From positions 1 through 25,188 of IMG/VR virus record IMGVR_UViG_3300036862_000007: a DNA stretch of 25,188 bases; one strand, written 5' to 3'. This document shows, in pieces, positions 5,836 through 12,738 of this stretch. The stretch's first letter is position 1. Every line of letters starts with the position of its first letter. A program made the position numbers and the translations under genes. A model generated the notes under the pieces. The model was not told the origin of the DNA and made no database searches. It saw only the letters and a list, made by a program, of their open reading frames with translations. The stretch comes from a virus.

Positions 5836-6238
5836 GACAGAGTACCTCTCACATGCTATGAAACTGTGGGAGGTACTCTACGAGGGTTCTAACGATGAGC
5901 ACGTTTGGACGGGCTTATTGCAAGATGCCGAACGTGAAGCAGGACTGTCAAGAGCACAACGAGATAAGGCGATAAAGTTTCTCAAAAAGACCGAATGCAT
6001 AGACTCGGTAAGAGTGGGAAATCGTTACGGAGCAACTGAGCTGATTCTTAACCGGCCGCCGACCGCCGAAGATTTATCGGAATTCCTCTTGACAAATCGC
6101 CGCCCGACTGGTAAGCTTGAGCGCAGAGTGATCCGCCTAGAGGAACGGATAGGAGGTGCTAATATCGTAGAGGCGATAGCCGCTCTAGACGCTCGCATTA
6201 CCAAGATCGAAAACATCAATAACGAGGGGGATTCATGA
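5819..6238 (+). CDS. Winged-helix protein with C-terminal coiled coil, 139 aa
   Basis: GTG start overlapping the end of the upstream gene by 17 nt. Residues about 10-75 have helix-turn-helix character: EAGLSRAQRDKAIKFLKKTE is a recognition-helix-like segment followed by a possible beta wing (SVRVGNRYGATELILN). Residues about 98-135 (LERRVIRLEERIGGANIVEA) form a coiled coil, suggesting oligomerisation. It is probably a DNA-binding regulator or replication accessory. The assignment is by pattern only. Confidence 0.65.
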   Translation: MNEHRKTEYLSHAMKLWEVLYEGSNDEHVWTGLLQDAEREAGLSRAQRDKAIKFLKKTECIDSVRVGNRYGATELILNRPPTAEDLSEFLLTNRRPTGKLERRVIRLEERIGGANIVEAIAALDARITKIENINNEGDS

Positions 6239-6603
6239 GTACACAGCTTCCAGGGTCTTCACTTGATCCAAGTCGTATTCAGCAGTTGCTTAAAAAGGGT
6301 CGTACCCGTGGTGACTATGAAGGCGTCATTAGGGCATTTCTGGAGAGCAGCGAGGCAGGTATCGAGGTTCCGCTTGATAGCGGTCCGTTCGCTGGCAAGA
6401 CAGGCGAGCAAGTCAAGATCGGTCTTGACAATGCTCGCAAGCGTGTTGACGGTAAGACAGGTCAGCCCGCTATCGAGGGTGGACATGCGCTCAAGGTAAT
6501 TAAGGAGGGTAACTCCGAGAAGAACGAAGAGCAGCACGTCTATCTTATCGACACTCGTAAGGTAGAAATGCCTGAGGGTGCAGAGGCCGAGGTTCCAGCG
6601 TAG
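6235..6603 (+). CDS. Hypothetical 122-aa protein
   Basis: ATG start in an ATGA overlap. A helical N-terminus (SRIQQLLKKGRTRGDYEGVI) is followed by a basic segment with GPFAGKTGEQVKIGLDNARK and a beta segment near the C-terminus (HVYLIDTRKVE), ending in an acidic tail. It has the look of a small nucleic-acid-associated protein, but no family is recognised. Confidence 0.65.
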   Translation: MSTQLPGSSLDPSRIQQLLKKGRTRGDYEGVIRAFLESSEAGIEVPLDSGPFAGKTGEQVKIGLDNARKRVDGKTGQPAIEGGHALKVIKEGNSEKNEEQHVYLIDTRKVEMPEGAEAEVPA

Positions 6604-6626
6604 GTTTAACTCGGGAGGCGTGGGGT

Positions 6627-6839
6627 ATGATAACAACTATGACAACTTCATACTCCACGCCTGACGAGTTCTACCGCGCACAAGTAGCCCTGTGGGGTTT
6701 TGAGGCGATAAGCGAGCTTCTCGACCTTGGATGGGTTATCGTGTTTAAGCCCGATAAGGGGTGGACGTGGGACTTGACAAATGGCTCGGAGTCTGCTAGG
6801 CTCCATCCAAGCGGTGATAGGGAGGCTAATGGCTCTTAA
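6627..6839 (+). CDS. Hypothetical 70-aa protein
   Basis: ATG start after CGGGAGG with about 8 nt spacing. It is soluble and aromatic-rich (DEFYRAQVALWGFEAISELL, then WVIVFKPDKGWTWDL). The family is not recognised. The last third of this gene contains the promoter at 6774-6802, and its stop overlaps a 24-codon ORF. Confidence 0.65.
   Translation: MITTMTTSYSTPDEFYRAQVALWGFEAISELLDLGWVIVFKPDKGWTWDLTNGSESARLHPSGDREANGS
6774..6802 (+). promoter_or_regulatory. Sigma-70-type promoter upstream of the Rpf-like gene
   Basis: TTGACA (6774-6779) and TAGGCT (6797-6802) are 17 bases apart, with TGC before the -10 as at 1848 and 9999. The -35 is consensus and the -10 is weak. Predicted start is near 6809, inside the end of the upstream gene, giving the exported protein its own transcript. 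Confidence 0.6.
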
Positions 6840-6903
6840 ACCTCGTGCGGTGGTTTATTACCTTAGCCTCCCTGATCCGCGTACCGGCCATGTAAACAAC
6901 TAA
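6829..6903 (+). CDS. Possible 24-aa leader peptide
   Basis: ATG follows GGGAGG with a short 3-nt spacer and overlaps the stop region of the 6627 gene. The peptide is MALKPRAVVYYLSL followed by PDPRTGHVNN. It would be the first ORF on the transcript from the 6774 promoter, and it ends 10 nt before the TTG of the Rpf-like gene, so it may couple translation. It could also be chance. The short spacing lowers confidence. Confidence 0.35.
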   Translation: MALKPRAVVYYLSLPDPRTGHVNN

Positions 6904-6913
6904 GGGGGTAGTA

Positions 6914-7261
6914 TTGTTGCGGACGCTCGCAACTATTTGCGTCATCGCACTAATCGCAATAAGTACGAGCCAAGCACAAGCAGTAGCAAAGAAGTTAAGC
7001 AAAAAGATTTTCCCGGCATGGTGGTTAAAGGCAGCATTATGTGTCCACAAGTACGAAGGTAGTTGGCAAGACACAGGAGCACCATACTACGGAGGAATGC
7101 AGTTTGATATTCCAACGTGGTTAACGAACGGTGGTGGCAGGTATTCGTATTATCCTCATATGGCGTCGCCAACTAACCAACTTCGCATCGCCTATAAGTT
7201 GTGGCAGCGTCGGGGATGGTTTCCATGGCCTAACACGGCGAGGATGTGTGGGCTGATTTAA
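6914..7261 (+). CDS. Exported Rpf-like transglycosylase domain protein, 115 aa
   Basis: Residues 1-23 form a signal peptide (hydrophobic core ATICVIALIAIS, then SQAQA), so the protein is secreted. The mature part matches the resuscitation-promoting-factor/lysozyme-like fold: LCVHKYEGSW with the expected catalytic Glu48, YYGGMQF, and GWFPWPNTARMCGL at the end. Cys43 and Cys112 are placed for the family's disulfide. Such enzymes cut peptidoglycan of actinobacteria. The start is TTG 6914 after GGGGG, with a second TTG directly following. It lies among replication genes, far from the lysis cassette, with its own promoter. Confidence 0.85.
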   Translation: MLRTLATICVIALIAISTSQAQAVAKKLSKKIFPAWWLKAALCVHKYEGSWQDTGAPYYGGMQFDIPTWLTNGGGRYSYYPHMASPTNQLRIAYKLWQRRGWFPWPNTARMCGLI

Positions 7262-7271
7262 GGGGATAGTT

Positions 7272-7718
7272 ACGGAAGCGTGTTGTAACTGTGGTGAATT
7301 AGTAGTGGTGCTAGACCCAATAAGCGGGTGGTGTTATACCTGCGCGCCACCCGCTTGCATTAACTGTGGGGAGGAATTTAGTACCTATGGTCAGCGCAGG
7401 GATTTATGCCCTAAGTGCCGGCGAGAGTTATGGGATCAACATAATGCCGACGCGATAGAAAGATACATGGGAGTTGGGTTGACTCTTACACAAGCTAGGC
7501 TGTGCGTCAAAGAAGAAAATCGGCCTAGGTGCTTGTGTTGTGGTGAGCCCATCTTCTACGGTAATCCGGAGAAGGATAGGTTCTGCAAACGCACTGAGCT
7601 ATGTCGCAAAGCGGCAAGGAGGTACAAGTACTATAGGAGAGATAAGAAGTTTTCGCCAGAGTTAGCTCTGGCTCAAGTCGTACAGTCAATGACTGTACCT
7701 ACTCGGGAGATAGTATGA
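7272..7718 (+). CDS. Triple zinc-ribbon protein with probable ACG start, 148 aa
   Basis: Three Cys4-type sites are visible when read from ACG 7272: C4/C7 with C21/C24, C29/C32 with C46/C49, and a third with C87, C89/C90, C105 and C111. A basic helix (CRKAARRYKYYRRDKK) follows. The first ATG/GTG/TTG in frame is GTG 7305, which would remove the first CxxC pair and has a poor ribosome binding site. ACG 7272 lies 6 nt after AAGGGG. A conservative annotation would be 7305-7718. It is probably nucleic-acid binding. The stop overlaps the helicase start (ATGA). Confidence 0.65.
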   Translation, partial: TEACCNCGELVVVLDPISGWCYTCAPPACINCGEEFSTYGQRRDLCPKCRRELWDQHNADAIERYMGVGLTLTQARLCVKEENRPRCLCCGEPIFYGNPEKDRFCKRTELCRKAARRYKYYRRDKKFSPELALAQVVQSMTVPTREIV

Positions 7719-9265
7719 GCAAGTTCGAGATAACACCGTGGCAGCTTGAGGACTTGCAACAGTTGGTTGGGCGAGATGGCTCAGCTAACTGGAGCGAGAT
7801 GGGCTGTTACAAAACCACCACAGGGCTGTGGCTCATGGAGGGTAAGGTCCGTAACCTTGAGAACCCCAATGTTCTCATTGTGACCACTAAGTCTGGTAAG
7901 GGAACTTTCTTCCAGATTGCCCCAGAGCTTTTCCCTGAATGGTACTTGTTCAACTTGGGAACTACTGCTCTCATGTATGTCAAGGATGGCGAAGAGCACA
8001 AGATTGATAAATTCGTTCCGGACGTGTTCGACATGCCAACCATCGTAGTCACTCATTACGATGTGTTCAGCGACAGCAACAAGAACAAATACGAAACGGA
8101 CAGTCAAGGTAATCTGCTAAGAATCAATGGTAAGTTGCTTCCTAAGCAGAAGAAAGCTTGTGACTATATCCTCGACAGAGAGTGGGATTTTGTGTGGCTG
8201 GACGAAGCACACAGAATCAAGAATAAGGATACCAAGTGGACAAGCAATCTCAAGAAGATCAAGACAAAACAGCGCCATATCTCGACTGGTACTGGTATCA
8301 TCAACAGGCCATCTGAGTTGTGGTCGCTCTTGAACTTCTTGAACAAGAAGGAGTATCCATCCTTCAATCGGTTCAAGGACAAGTATTCCTTGATAGACAT
8401 TTGGGATGGGTATGGCAAGGAGATTGGTATCAATCCTGCGTACAAGGACGAGTTGCGAGACATCGTCTTTAATATCGGAGTGCGTAGGACACTAGACGAG
8501 GTTATGCCTTGGATTCAGAAACCAATCTTTATGAAGTACGACGTTGATCTTAACCCGATTCAGCGTAAGATGTACGACGAGATCAAGGCCGAGTTGTTGA
8601 CGTATGATCGTAATGGTCTACCGATTCACTCGCCTAACGTCTTGTCAGCACTCATGCGACTGAGGCAGGTTACTGTAGCAACTCCGGAAATCGAAGAGGA
8701 CTACTTCGATGAGAAGCTTGGCAGGCGAATCCAGAAGATTCGTTTGAAGGAACCGTCCTCTAAGCTCGATACCGTCATGGAAATCATAGAGGGTCTTGAG
8801 TGGGACGAAGAGAGTAAGCAACCTCTCGTAGTATTCTCATGCTTCAAAGATCCATTGGAGTTGCTTAAGGCAAGGCTGGATGAATCTGGTACTAGTTACA
8901 TTCATCTTGAGCAAAAGGACAACGATCAAGAGCGTAAGCGAAAGTGGCTAGAGGAATTCCCGAAGATGAATCATCGGGTGTTCATGTCCACGCTCCAATT
9001 GGGAGGCGAGTCTATCAATCTCACTCCAGCAAGGCATGTAGTGTTCCTCGACAGGTCTTGGAGTCCTAAGGATAATTCGCAAGGTATTGGTAGGCTGCGT
9101 CGTCCTGGGCAAGAGGGACAGCCTGTTGTCATCAATGTCAACGGTAAGCATACAACTGACCAGCGGATTGAATCCGTGGTAATGCAGAAACAGTCATGGT
9201 TCAATGAGTTGTTCGGTAAGGATGAAAGCATTACCGATGACATGGAGGAGATGATGGCAGCATGA
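7715..9265 (+). CDS. SNF2-family helicase/ATPase, 516 aa
   Basis: This is a superfamily 2 DNA translocase. Visible motifs: a Walker A variant SEMGCYKTTT (residues 27-36, Lys33; usual form MGLGKT), motif II DEAH (163-166), motif III region ISTGTGIINRPSELWSLLNF, and the C-terminal RecA-like domain with LGGESINL, FLDRSW and motif VI QGIGRLRRPGQ (456-466). The length suits compact phage SNF2 helicases. It probably remodels or unwinds DNA during replication or recombination. It is coupled by ATGA overlaps to the zinc-ribbon gene upstream and a small gene downstream. Confidence 0.92.
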   Translation: MSKFEITPWQLEDLQQLVGRDGSANWSEMGCYKTTTGLWLMEGKVRNLENPNVLIVTTKSGKGTFFQIAPELFPEWYLFNLGTTALMYVKDGEEHKIDKFVPDVFDMPTIVVTHYDVFSDSNKNKYETDSQGNLLRINGKLLPKQKKACDYILDREWDFVWLDEAHRIKNKDTKWTSNLKKIKTKQRHISTGTGIINRPSELWSLLNFLNKKEYPSFNRFKDKYSLIDIWDGYGKEIGINPAYKDELRDIVFNIGVRRTLDEVMPWIQKPIFMKYDVDLNPIQRKMYDEIKAELLTYDRNGLPIHSPNVLSALMRLRQVTVATPEIEEDYFDEKLGRRIQKIRLKEPSSKLDTVMEIIEGLEWDEESKQPLVVFSCFKDPLELLKARLDESGTSYIHLEQKDNDQERKRKWLEEFPKMNHRVFMSTLQLGGESINLTPARHVVFLDRSWSPKDNSQGIGRLRRPGQEGQPVVINVNGKHTTDQRIESVVMQKQSWFNELFGKDESITDDMEEMMAA

Positions 9266-9447
9266 GTGACGATGTTAAAGACGTAACCGCATGGGCGCAT
9301 TACTACGCGCCGGAACCTCTCAAGACTAAATTGCAATCAATCATCAAGGATTGTGAGCGAATGAGAGAAATTGATGAGGCAGTAGCAAACGATTCACTAG
9401 CAAGCGATGGTATGGAAATGATCCAGTCAGCGATGCACGATGACTGA
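9262..9447 (+). CDS. Hypothetical 61-aa acidic protein
   Basis: ATG in an ATGA overlap with the helicase gene. Helical and acidic, ending MHDD. The family is not recognised. Its final codons GAT GAC TGA contain the ATG of the next gene, a junction form found twice more in this window. Confidence 0.65.
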   Translation: MSDDVKDVTAWAHYYAPEPLKTKLQSIIKDCERMREIDEAVANDSLASDGMEMIQSAMHDD

Positions 9448-9601
9448 ACAAGAGAAGATAGGTCAAGCGATCTTTGACTTGAAACTCATCCATCCGGAGT
9501 TGTCAGCTAGTAAACGTGCCACCATTGTGATGACAACCGGCTACGGTCTAAGACCGGAGCGAAATGGGCATGAAGGAAGAGAGATTTACCCCCGTCACTG
9601 A
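9440..9601 (+). CDS. Hypothetical 53-aa protein
   Basis: It begins at the ATG inside GATGACTGA, an 8-nt overlap with the previous gene. N-terminal helices (EQEKIGQAIFDLKLIHPELS) resemble a short DNA-binding or adaptor segment, and the tail is basic. The family is not recognised. It overlaps the next gene by 38 nt, which lowers confidence in one of the two starts. Confidence 0.5.
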   Translation: MTEQEKIGQAIFDLKLIHPELSASKRATIVMTTGYGLRPERNGHEGREIYPRH

Positions 9602-9956
9602 AAGTATTAAAGCAGCAATAACTAGAGCTGCGATACTAGAAGGTGGTGTAAAGCCAGCTTCTATGATATGGGGGATTTCTGATAGGAGTATACGACGTAT
9701 TCGAAACGGGCAGAAGTTTGTTAGTTTGTCGTGGATGGATAGATTCTGTTGCGTGGCTCCCACAGAACTTTGGGTATCAGACTTTGAATGGAAATCTAAC
9801 GCAGAGTTGGTAGCTGAAGGCTTGTGGGAGCCAGGTGGTACAAGGGAGATACAGCGGCCATGCAAAGTCTGCGGACGGGAGATAGAAGACGCTAACAGAC
9901 GTATCTACTGTAGCGACGATTGCATGCATTGGGCTAACCACCATAGGGATGCTTGA
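9564..9956 (+). CDS. Helix-turn-helix plus zinc-ribbon protein, 130 aa
   Basis: The start is ATG 9564 (GGAG 4 nt upstream); ATG 9570 is equally possible. Residues about 12-65 look like a homeodomain-like or Xre-like HTH (ITRAAILEGGVKPASMIWGI, then SDRSIRRIRNGQKFVSLSW). The C-terminus has a zinc site, CKVCGRE and YCSDDCMHW. It is probably a phage transcription regulator or site-specific DNA-binding protein. It is the last gene before a weak terminator and the 9999 promoter. Confidence 0.75.
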   Translation: MGMKEERFTPVTESIKAAITRAAILEGGVKPASMIWGISDRSIRRIRNGQKFVSLSWMDRFCCVAPTELWVSDFEWKSNAELVAEGLWEPGGTREIQRPCKVCGREIEDANRRIYCSDDCMHWANHHRDA

Positions 9957-9973
9957 GGGCTCAAGTATTTTTA
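9951..9973 (+). terminator. Weak intrinsic terminator candidate
   Basis: CTTGA (9952-9956) and TCAAG (9961-9965) form a 5-bp stem with a GGGC loop, followed by TATTTTTA (9966-9973). The stem is short, so termination would be partial. Its position fits, directly at a stop codon and 26 nt before a new promoter. Confidence 0.4.
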
Positions 9974-9998
9974 GTGTGCTGGACGGGATAAACCCGAC

Positions 9999-10027
9999 TT
10001 GACATTCGGCCTCCGATCTGCTATGAT
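9999..10027 (+). promoter_or_regulatory. Sigma-70-type promoter for the long right operon
   Basis: Consensus TTGACA (9999-10004), 17-base spacer, TATGAT (10022-10027), with TGC before the -10. Transcription would begin near 10034. The leader contains a perfect 6-bp hairpin CCGCTC/GAGCGG (10053-10058/10067-10072) just before the ACGGAGG ribosome binding site. No other strong promoter is seen until 23.9 kb, so this probably drives most replication genes. Confidence 0.8.
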
Positions 10028-10086
10028 CTAGGGTTCAACCGCACAGCGACCGCCGCTCAAGGATAAGAGCGGTACGGAGGTAAATA

Positions 10087-10914
10087 ATGAACCGCACGTT
10101 AGTTAGTGATTGGCCGTTTGAGATAAGACTAGTCCCGCTGGATGAACTGTTTGCCGATGGTAGGTATCAAAGGCCACCACAGGAGAACTTCATCGAGAGG
10201 TTGGTTAACTCGTGGGACGACTCGCTTGTGGGTGTTCTCGATGGTAGCGAGAGGCAGAACGGTAGCAACGGTAAGCCTCACTTGTATGCCATCCTAGACG
10301 GCCTACAGCGTTACGAGGGAATGCAGAAGGTAGGGAAGACTACGGCTTATGTCGCGGTCTACACTGGTATGACGCTAGCGGAAGAAGCGATGTTCTTTTA
10401 TCGTAAGAACCGCGACCGTCGTACCGTTCACCCGTTCTACAGTTTTCGAGCTAAGATGGTAGCCGGGGATGAGACGTGCAAGAACATTAATGCCATCGTG
10501 GAGTCTCAGGGTTATAAGCTAGGTGTAAGTGCTAGCCCTACGGATATGATTCCTAGCGTTCGCGCCTGCGAAGAGGCGTACAGCTACTCTAGTCCGAATC
10601 GTAGAGAAAGTCTTACTGCTGCTCTCAACATGCTGCGTCGAGCGTGGTACGGTAGAAAGGGTGGTAAGAATGGTGAGTTGATTAGAGGGTTGGGAAGGTT
10701 TTTCCAGCCTTTCGGTCACGACGAGCTAGACATGCAATGGTTGGAAGACAAGCTTACCGCGGAGAATCCGCTAGGTGTGTCTGCTCGCGCGAGAGACTCT
10801 TACCACGCAGGGACGTACATGAGTAACCCTGTCGCAGAAGAAGTCCTTAAGCTCTATAACAAGGGTCGGAAGTCCGGCCGTCTTGACCGCAACTTCCTCA
10901 CTAAGACGAAGTAA
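10087..10914 (+). CDS. ParB-like (DUF6551-type) protein, 275 aa
   Basis: The N-terminal domain has the ParB/sulfiredoxin-type fold pattern: VPLDELFADGRYQRPP (about 17-32), a helix ERLVNSWDDSLVGVL, and ILDGLQRYEGMQKVG (about 69-83), which corresponds to the family's DGQHR-like motif. TLAEEAMFFYRKNRDRR follows. Such proteins in actinobacterial phages are annotated as ParB-like nuclease or DNA-binding proteins. Their role (nicking, partition or replication initiation) is not settled. The first gene after the 9999 promoter; ATG start with GGAGG 6 nt upstream. Confidence 0.8.
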   Translation: MNRTLVSDWPFEIRLVPLDELFADGRYQRPPQENFIERLVNSWDDSLVGVLDGSERQNGSNGKPHLYAILDGLQRYEGMQKVGKTTAYVAVYTGMTLAEEAMFFYRKNRDRRTVHPFYSFRAKMVAGDETCKNINAIVESQGYKLGVSASPTDMIPSVRACEEAYSYSSPNRRESLTAALNMLRRAWYGRKGGKNGELIRGLGRFFQPFGHDELDMQWLEDKLTAENPLGVSARARDSYHAGTYMSNPVAEEVLKLYNKGRKSGRLDRNFLTKTK

Positions 10915-11138
10915 TGGCTACGATCAACAGCAAGGTTATAGTGGATAAAATCATAGCCGGAAACGGCTGGTTTGAGGACGTAGGTAGCGAACCACGAGTT
11001 ATCCGCATAGTCCAGTATAACAACAAATTCAACGGGGGCATTGCCTATGGATTGATTTTCGAGGGCGAAGACCCGTTGCGGTACCACATGTCCTACGACT
11101 GTCACAATCCTAGGACGATTTGGGATGCCGGGTCATAA
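10914..11138 (+). CDS. Hypothetical 74-aa protein
   Basis: ATG overlaps the stop of the ParB-like gene by one base (TAATG). The protein looks beta-rich (KVIVDKIIAGNGWFEDV, then RVIRIVQYNNKFNGGIAYGL) and ends with aromatic and His/Cys residues (YHMSYDCHNP). The family is not recognised. Confidence 0.65.
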   Translation: MATINSKVIVDKIIAGNGWFEDVGSEPRVIRIVQYNNKFNGGIAYGLIFEGEDPLRYHMSYDCHNPRTIWDAGS

Positions 11139-11271
11139 GACTGAAATCTTGGTAATGCATTTTCTTGGTAAACATTACCAAGCGGAGTGTGTTTGTGGGT
11201 GGCGTTCTCGCACTTACCCTCAACGCAAACACGCCATGCGCGACGCGCGCAATCACAAAAGGAATCCATAA
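11125..11271 (+). CDS. CxCGW zinc mini-protein, 48 aa
   Basis: ECVCGWRSR at residues 21-29, followed by an Arg/His-rich helix with His36 and His44, gives a CxC-H-H metal site. This is a common layout in actinobacterial phage and plasmid mini-proteins (beta hairpin with CxCGW plus one helix). The same CVCGW and His helix appear in the 5176 gene. It overlaps the previous gene by 14 nt. The C-terminus KRNP and the following start are encoded in an 18-nt sequence that recurs at 12721. Confidence 0.65.
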   Translation: MPGHKTEILVMHFLGKHYQAECVCGWRSRTYPQRKHAMRDARNHKRNP

Positions 11272-11273
11272 TG
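11256..11273 (+). repeat. 18-nt exact repeat at a gene junction, copy 1
   Basis: This 18-nt stretch is identical to 12721-12738. In both places it encodes the last residues KRNP, contains AAAAGGAA as ribosome binding site, the TAA stop and the overlapping ATG start of the next gene. It may mark a past module exchange or duplication. Confidence 0.6.
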
Positions 11274-11621
11274 CCTAGTTGGTTTAGAACACTCACCATC
11301 TACGATGCAAGAGATGGTGAGCAACTGCTTCAAGTATCTATTCCCGAAGAAGTTGATGATCCTATTCCTCCCATAGTGTTGCTTAGAATGGAATGGGAAG
11401 AGTTTGGCAAAGCACAGTGGTTTTGGACGGAAAAGCATAACCCTACTCCAGAAGTACCTCAAAGCGACGAAGTCCTGACACAAATGGGTAAGGACGCCGC
11501 TAGGGATTTCGCTGAGAAAGGTTTTGAGAGTGAAATTGTGTTTGCGCCGGACAAGGATTTAAGGGTTGAGTGGACTATCGAACCAACACAAGAGTTTGAT
11601 CTTGGTGGCGACGATGACTGA
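11271..11621 (+). CDS. Hypothetical acidic 116-aa protein
   Basis: ATG overlapping the upstream TAA, with AAAAGGAA as ribosome binding site. The frame is open upstream to 11187, but that part overlaps the previous gene. The protein is strongly acidic with scattered Trp (MEWEEFGKAQWFWTEK) and an acidic end (DLGGDDD). No known domain is recognised. Confidence 0.65.
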   Translation: MPSWFRTLTIYDARDGEQLLQVSIPEEVDDPIPPIVLLRMEWEEFGKAQWFWTEKHNPTPEVPQSDEVLTQMGKDAARDFAEKGFESEIVFAPDKDLRVEWTIEPTQEFDLGGDDD

Positions 11622-11850
11622 ATGGGAAGACGTTATCGTGATTGCACAGCAACACGGCTATGACGGGGAAAGGAGTCAGACCGGCAGCGTAGCTCGTTTT
11701 CTCGCTAAAGAGCTAGCCGATATGGAAAAGAGAGTAATCGAATCTCGTCGGTCATACACGTTAATGGTGAACAGCAGTAGTCCCAGGCGTAAAACCGTTC
11801 CAATCCAAGTCGTAGAAGATATCTTCGATCACATAGCGAACGTCCGATGA
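11614..11850 (+). CDS. Hypothetical 78-aa helical protein
   Basis: It starts at the ATG inside GATGACTGA at the end of the previous gene. Predominantly helical (VARFLAKELADMEKRVIESR), then a basic, Ser-rich stretch and a C-terminal helix. The family is not recognised. A structural or DNA-binding adaptor role is possible but unsupported. Confidence 0.6.
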   Translation: MTEWEDVIVIAQQHGYDGERSQTGSVARFLAKELADMEKRVIESRRSYTLMVNSSSPRRKTVPIQVVEDIFDHIANVR

Positions 11851-12107
11851 GTAAGCCAGAAAAAACAGTTAACGACTTCACCAGGGTTATTTTGGAGGTC
11901 TTGACAAAGGACGAAGGCCCGACAGCATGGGCAAATAATCAAGGAATTCCTGAAGAGGTCATCCAACATATCGTCGAAATCCTCGATTTCTCGCTGGTCG
12001 AGTTAACGAAGGGCGAGGATTCTATGCCTACTCTTACAGCGTATAGAGGTATACTGGTTACGGCGTTTATGTTTGGTTGGGAATGCGGAATCGAGTTAGG
12101 ACGATGA
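11847..12107 (+). CDS. Hypothetical 86-aa protein
   Basis: ATG in an ATGA overlap. Mostly helical and acidic (VNDFTRVILEVLTKDEGPTA, then EEVIQHIVEILDFSLVEL), with a more hydrophobic helix near the end (RGILVTAFMFGWECGIELGR). The family is not recognised. A single weak membrane-associated helix cannot be excluded. Confidence 0.65.
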   Translation: MSKPEKTVNDFTRVILEVLTKDEGPTAWANNQGIPEEVIQHIVEILDFSLVELTKGEDSMPTLTAYRGILVTAFMFGWECGIELGR

Positions 12108-12337
12108 TACACCGCAAAAGGAAAGAGAAGTGTATGTGGTGTGGAGGCAAGTTCAGTGATGAAGAGGTTTACTATCTCATTGCTCGAATCGACCCACACA
12201 GCCGCATGCTTCGATTTAGAACGGATGATGAAATAGGGAATACTCCAGAGAATTTGCAGAAAGCCGCGCAGCAAGGCTACGTGTTTGCTGTAGCTTGTGA
12301 ATCATGTCGTGATGAGCAGGAGTCCATAAGGCAATGA
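12104..12337 (+). CDS. Zinc-finger-like protein, 77 aa
   Basis: The start is the ATG of the ATGA overlap. The frame continues upstream to 12077 within the previous gene and is rejected there. CMWCGGKF near residue 9 and CESC near residue 67 give a Cys4 site about 55 residues apart, with a beta-rich middle (YYLIARIDPHSRMLRF). This layout recalls HNH-like or zinc-ribbon proteins, but the His-Asn catalytic set is not apparent. Function unknown. Confidence 0.65.
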   Translation: MIHRKRKEKCMWCGGKFSDEEVYYLIARIDPHSRMLRFRTDDEIGNTPENLQKAAQQGYVFAVACESCRDEQESIRQ

Positions 12338-12555
12338 GGGTGCGACTAGCAAGCGGCGTAGAGCTAACCTTTCTACAAGCGGTGAAACTGGGCGATCTAG
12401 TCCAGGAGATGAAAGAAAGGGGAGAGAAGTCACATTGGCACCTTAATGAGTGTGGCTGTTGTTTGACGCTGCACGGTTCAGACTGTGCCTACGTCATTAA
12501 CTCCGACGGAGAAGATACACTCTATCCTGGCAAGGGTTGCAGTTGCGATGACTGA
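12334..12555 (+). CDS. Cys-rich conserved-type hypothetical, 73 aa
   Basis: ATGA overlap start. The core WHLNECGCCLTLHG and a following YVINSDGEDTLYPG look like a small beta-sheet protein type seen in actinobacterial phages (xWHLNxxGCCxxxHG). It ends CSCDD. Six cysteines in 73 residues suggest metal binding or a redox role; neither is shown. Confidence 0.65.
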   Translation: MRVRLASGVELTFLQAVKLGDLVQEMKERGEKSHWHLNECGCCLTLHGSDCAYVINSDGEDTLYPGKGCSCDD

Positions 12556-12736
12556 AGTGTTCGCAGATGGCAAAGGTAACACACCGGGTTGCCGTTGTAA
12601 ACCGAATTGCGAGTTTCCATGTTGGCAAAGAGAAGGAGTCGGGCCACCATGTCCCGATTGCGGTTGTCCTCCTGACCTTTTCCCGGAATCGACGATAGCA
12701 ACCGTAACGGACATACATAGCAAAAGGAATCCATAA
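12548..12736 (+). CDS. Cys-rich mini-protein, 62 aa
   Basis: It begins at the ATG inside the GATGACTGA junction. Eight cysteines occur in CRCKPNCEFPCW and CPDCGCP, enough for one or two zinc sites. Many Pro and Gly suggest an extended fold. The ending HSKRNP resembles the ending of the 11125 protein and shares its 18-nt DNA junction. The family is not recognised. Confidence 0.6.
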   Translation: MTEVFADGKGNTPGCRCKPNCEFPCWQREGVGPPCPDCGCPPDLFPESTIATVTDIHSKRNP

Positions 12737-12738
12737 TG
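12721..12738 (+). repeat. 18-nt exact repeat at a gene junction, copy 2
   Basis: Identical to 11256-11273. It spans the end of the Cys-rich gene and the start of the 12736 gene, acting as coding end, ribosome binding site, stop and start at once. Confidence 0.6.

Noticed and set aside
6089-6117. TTGACA, 17 bases, TAAGCT as a promoter
   Set aside because: The -10 is poor, the sequence lies inside a tightly coupled coding region and no gene boundary needs it.
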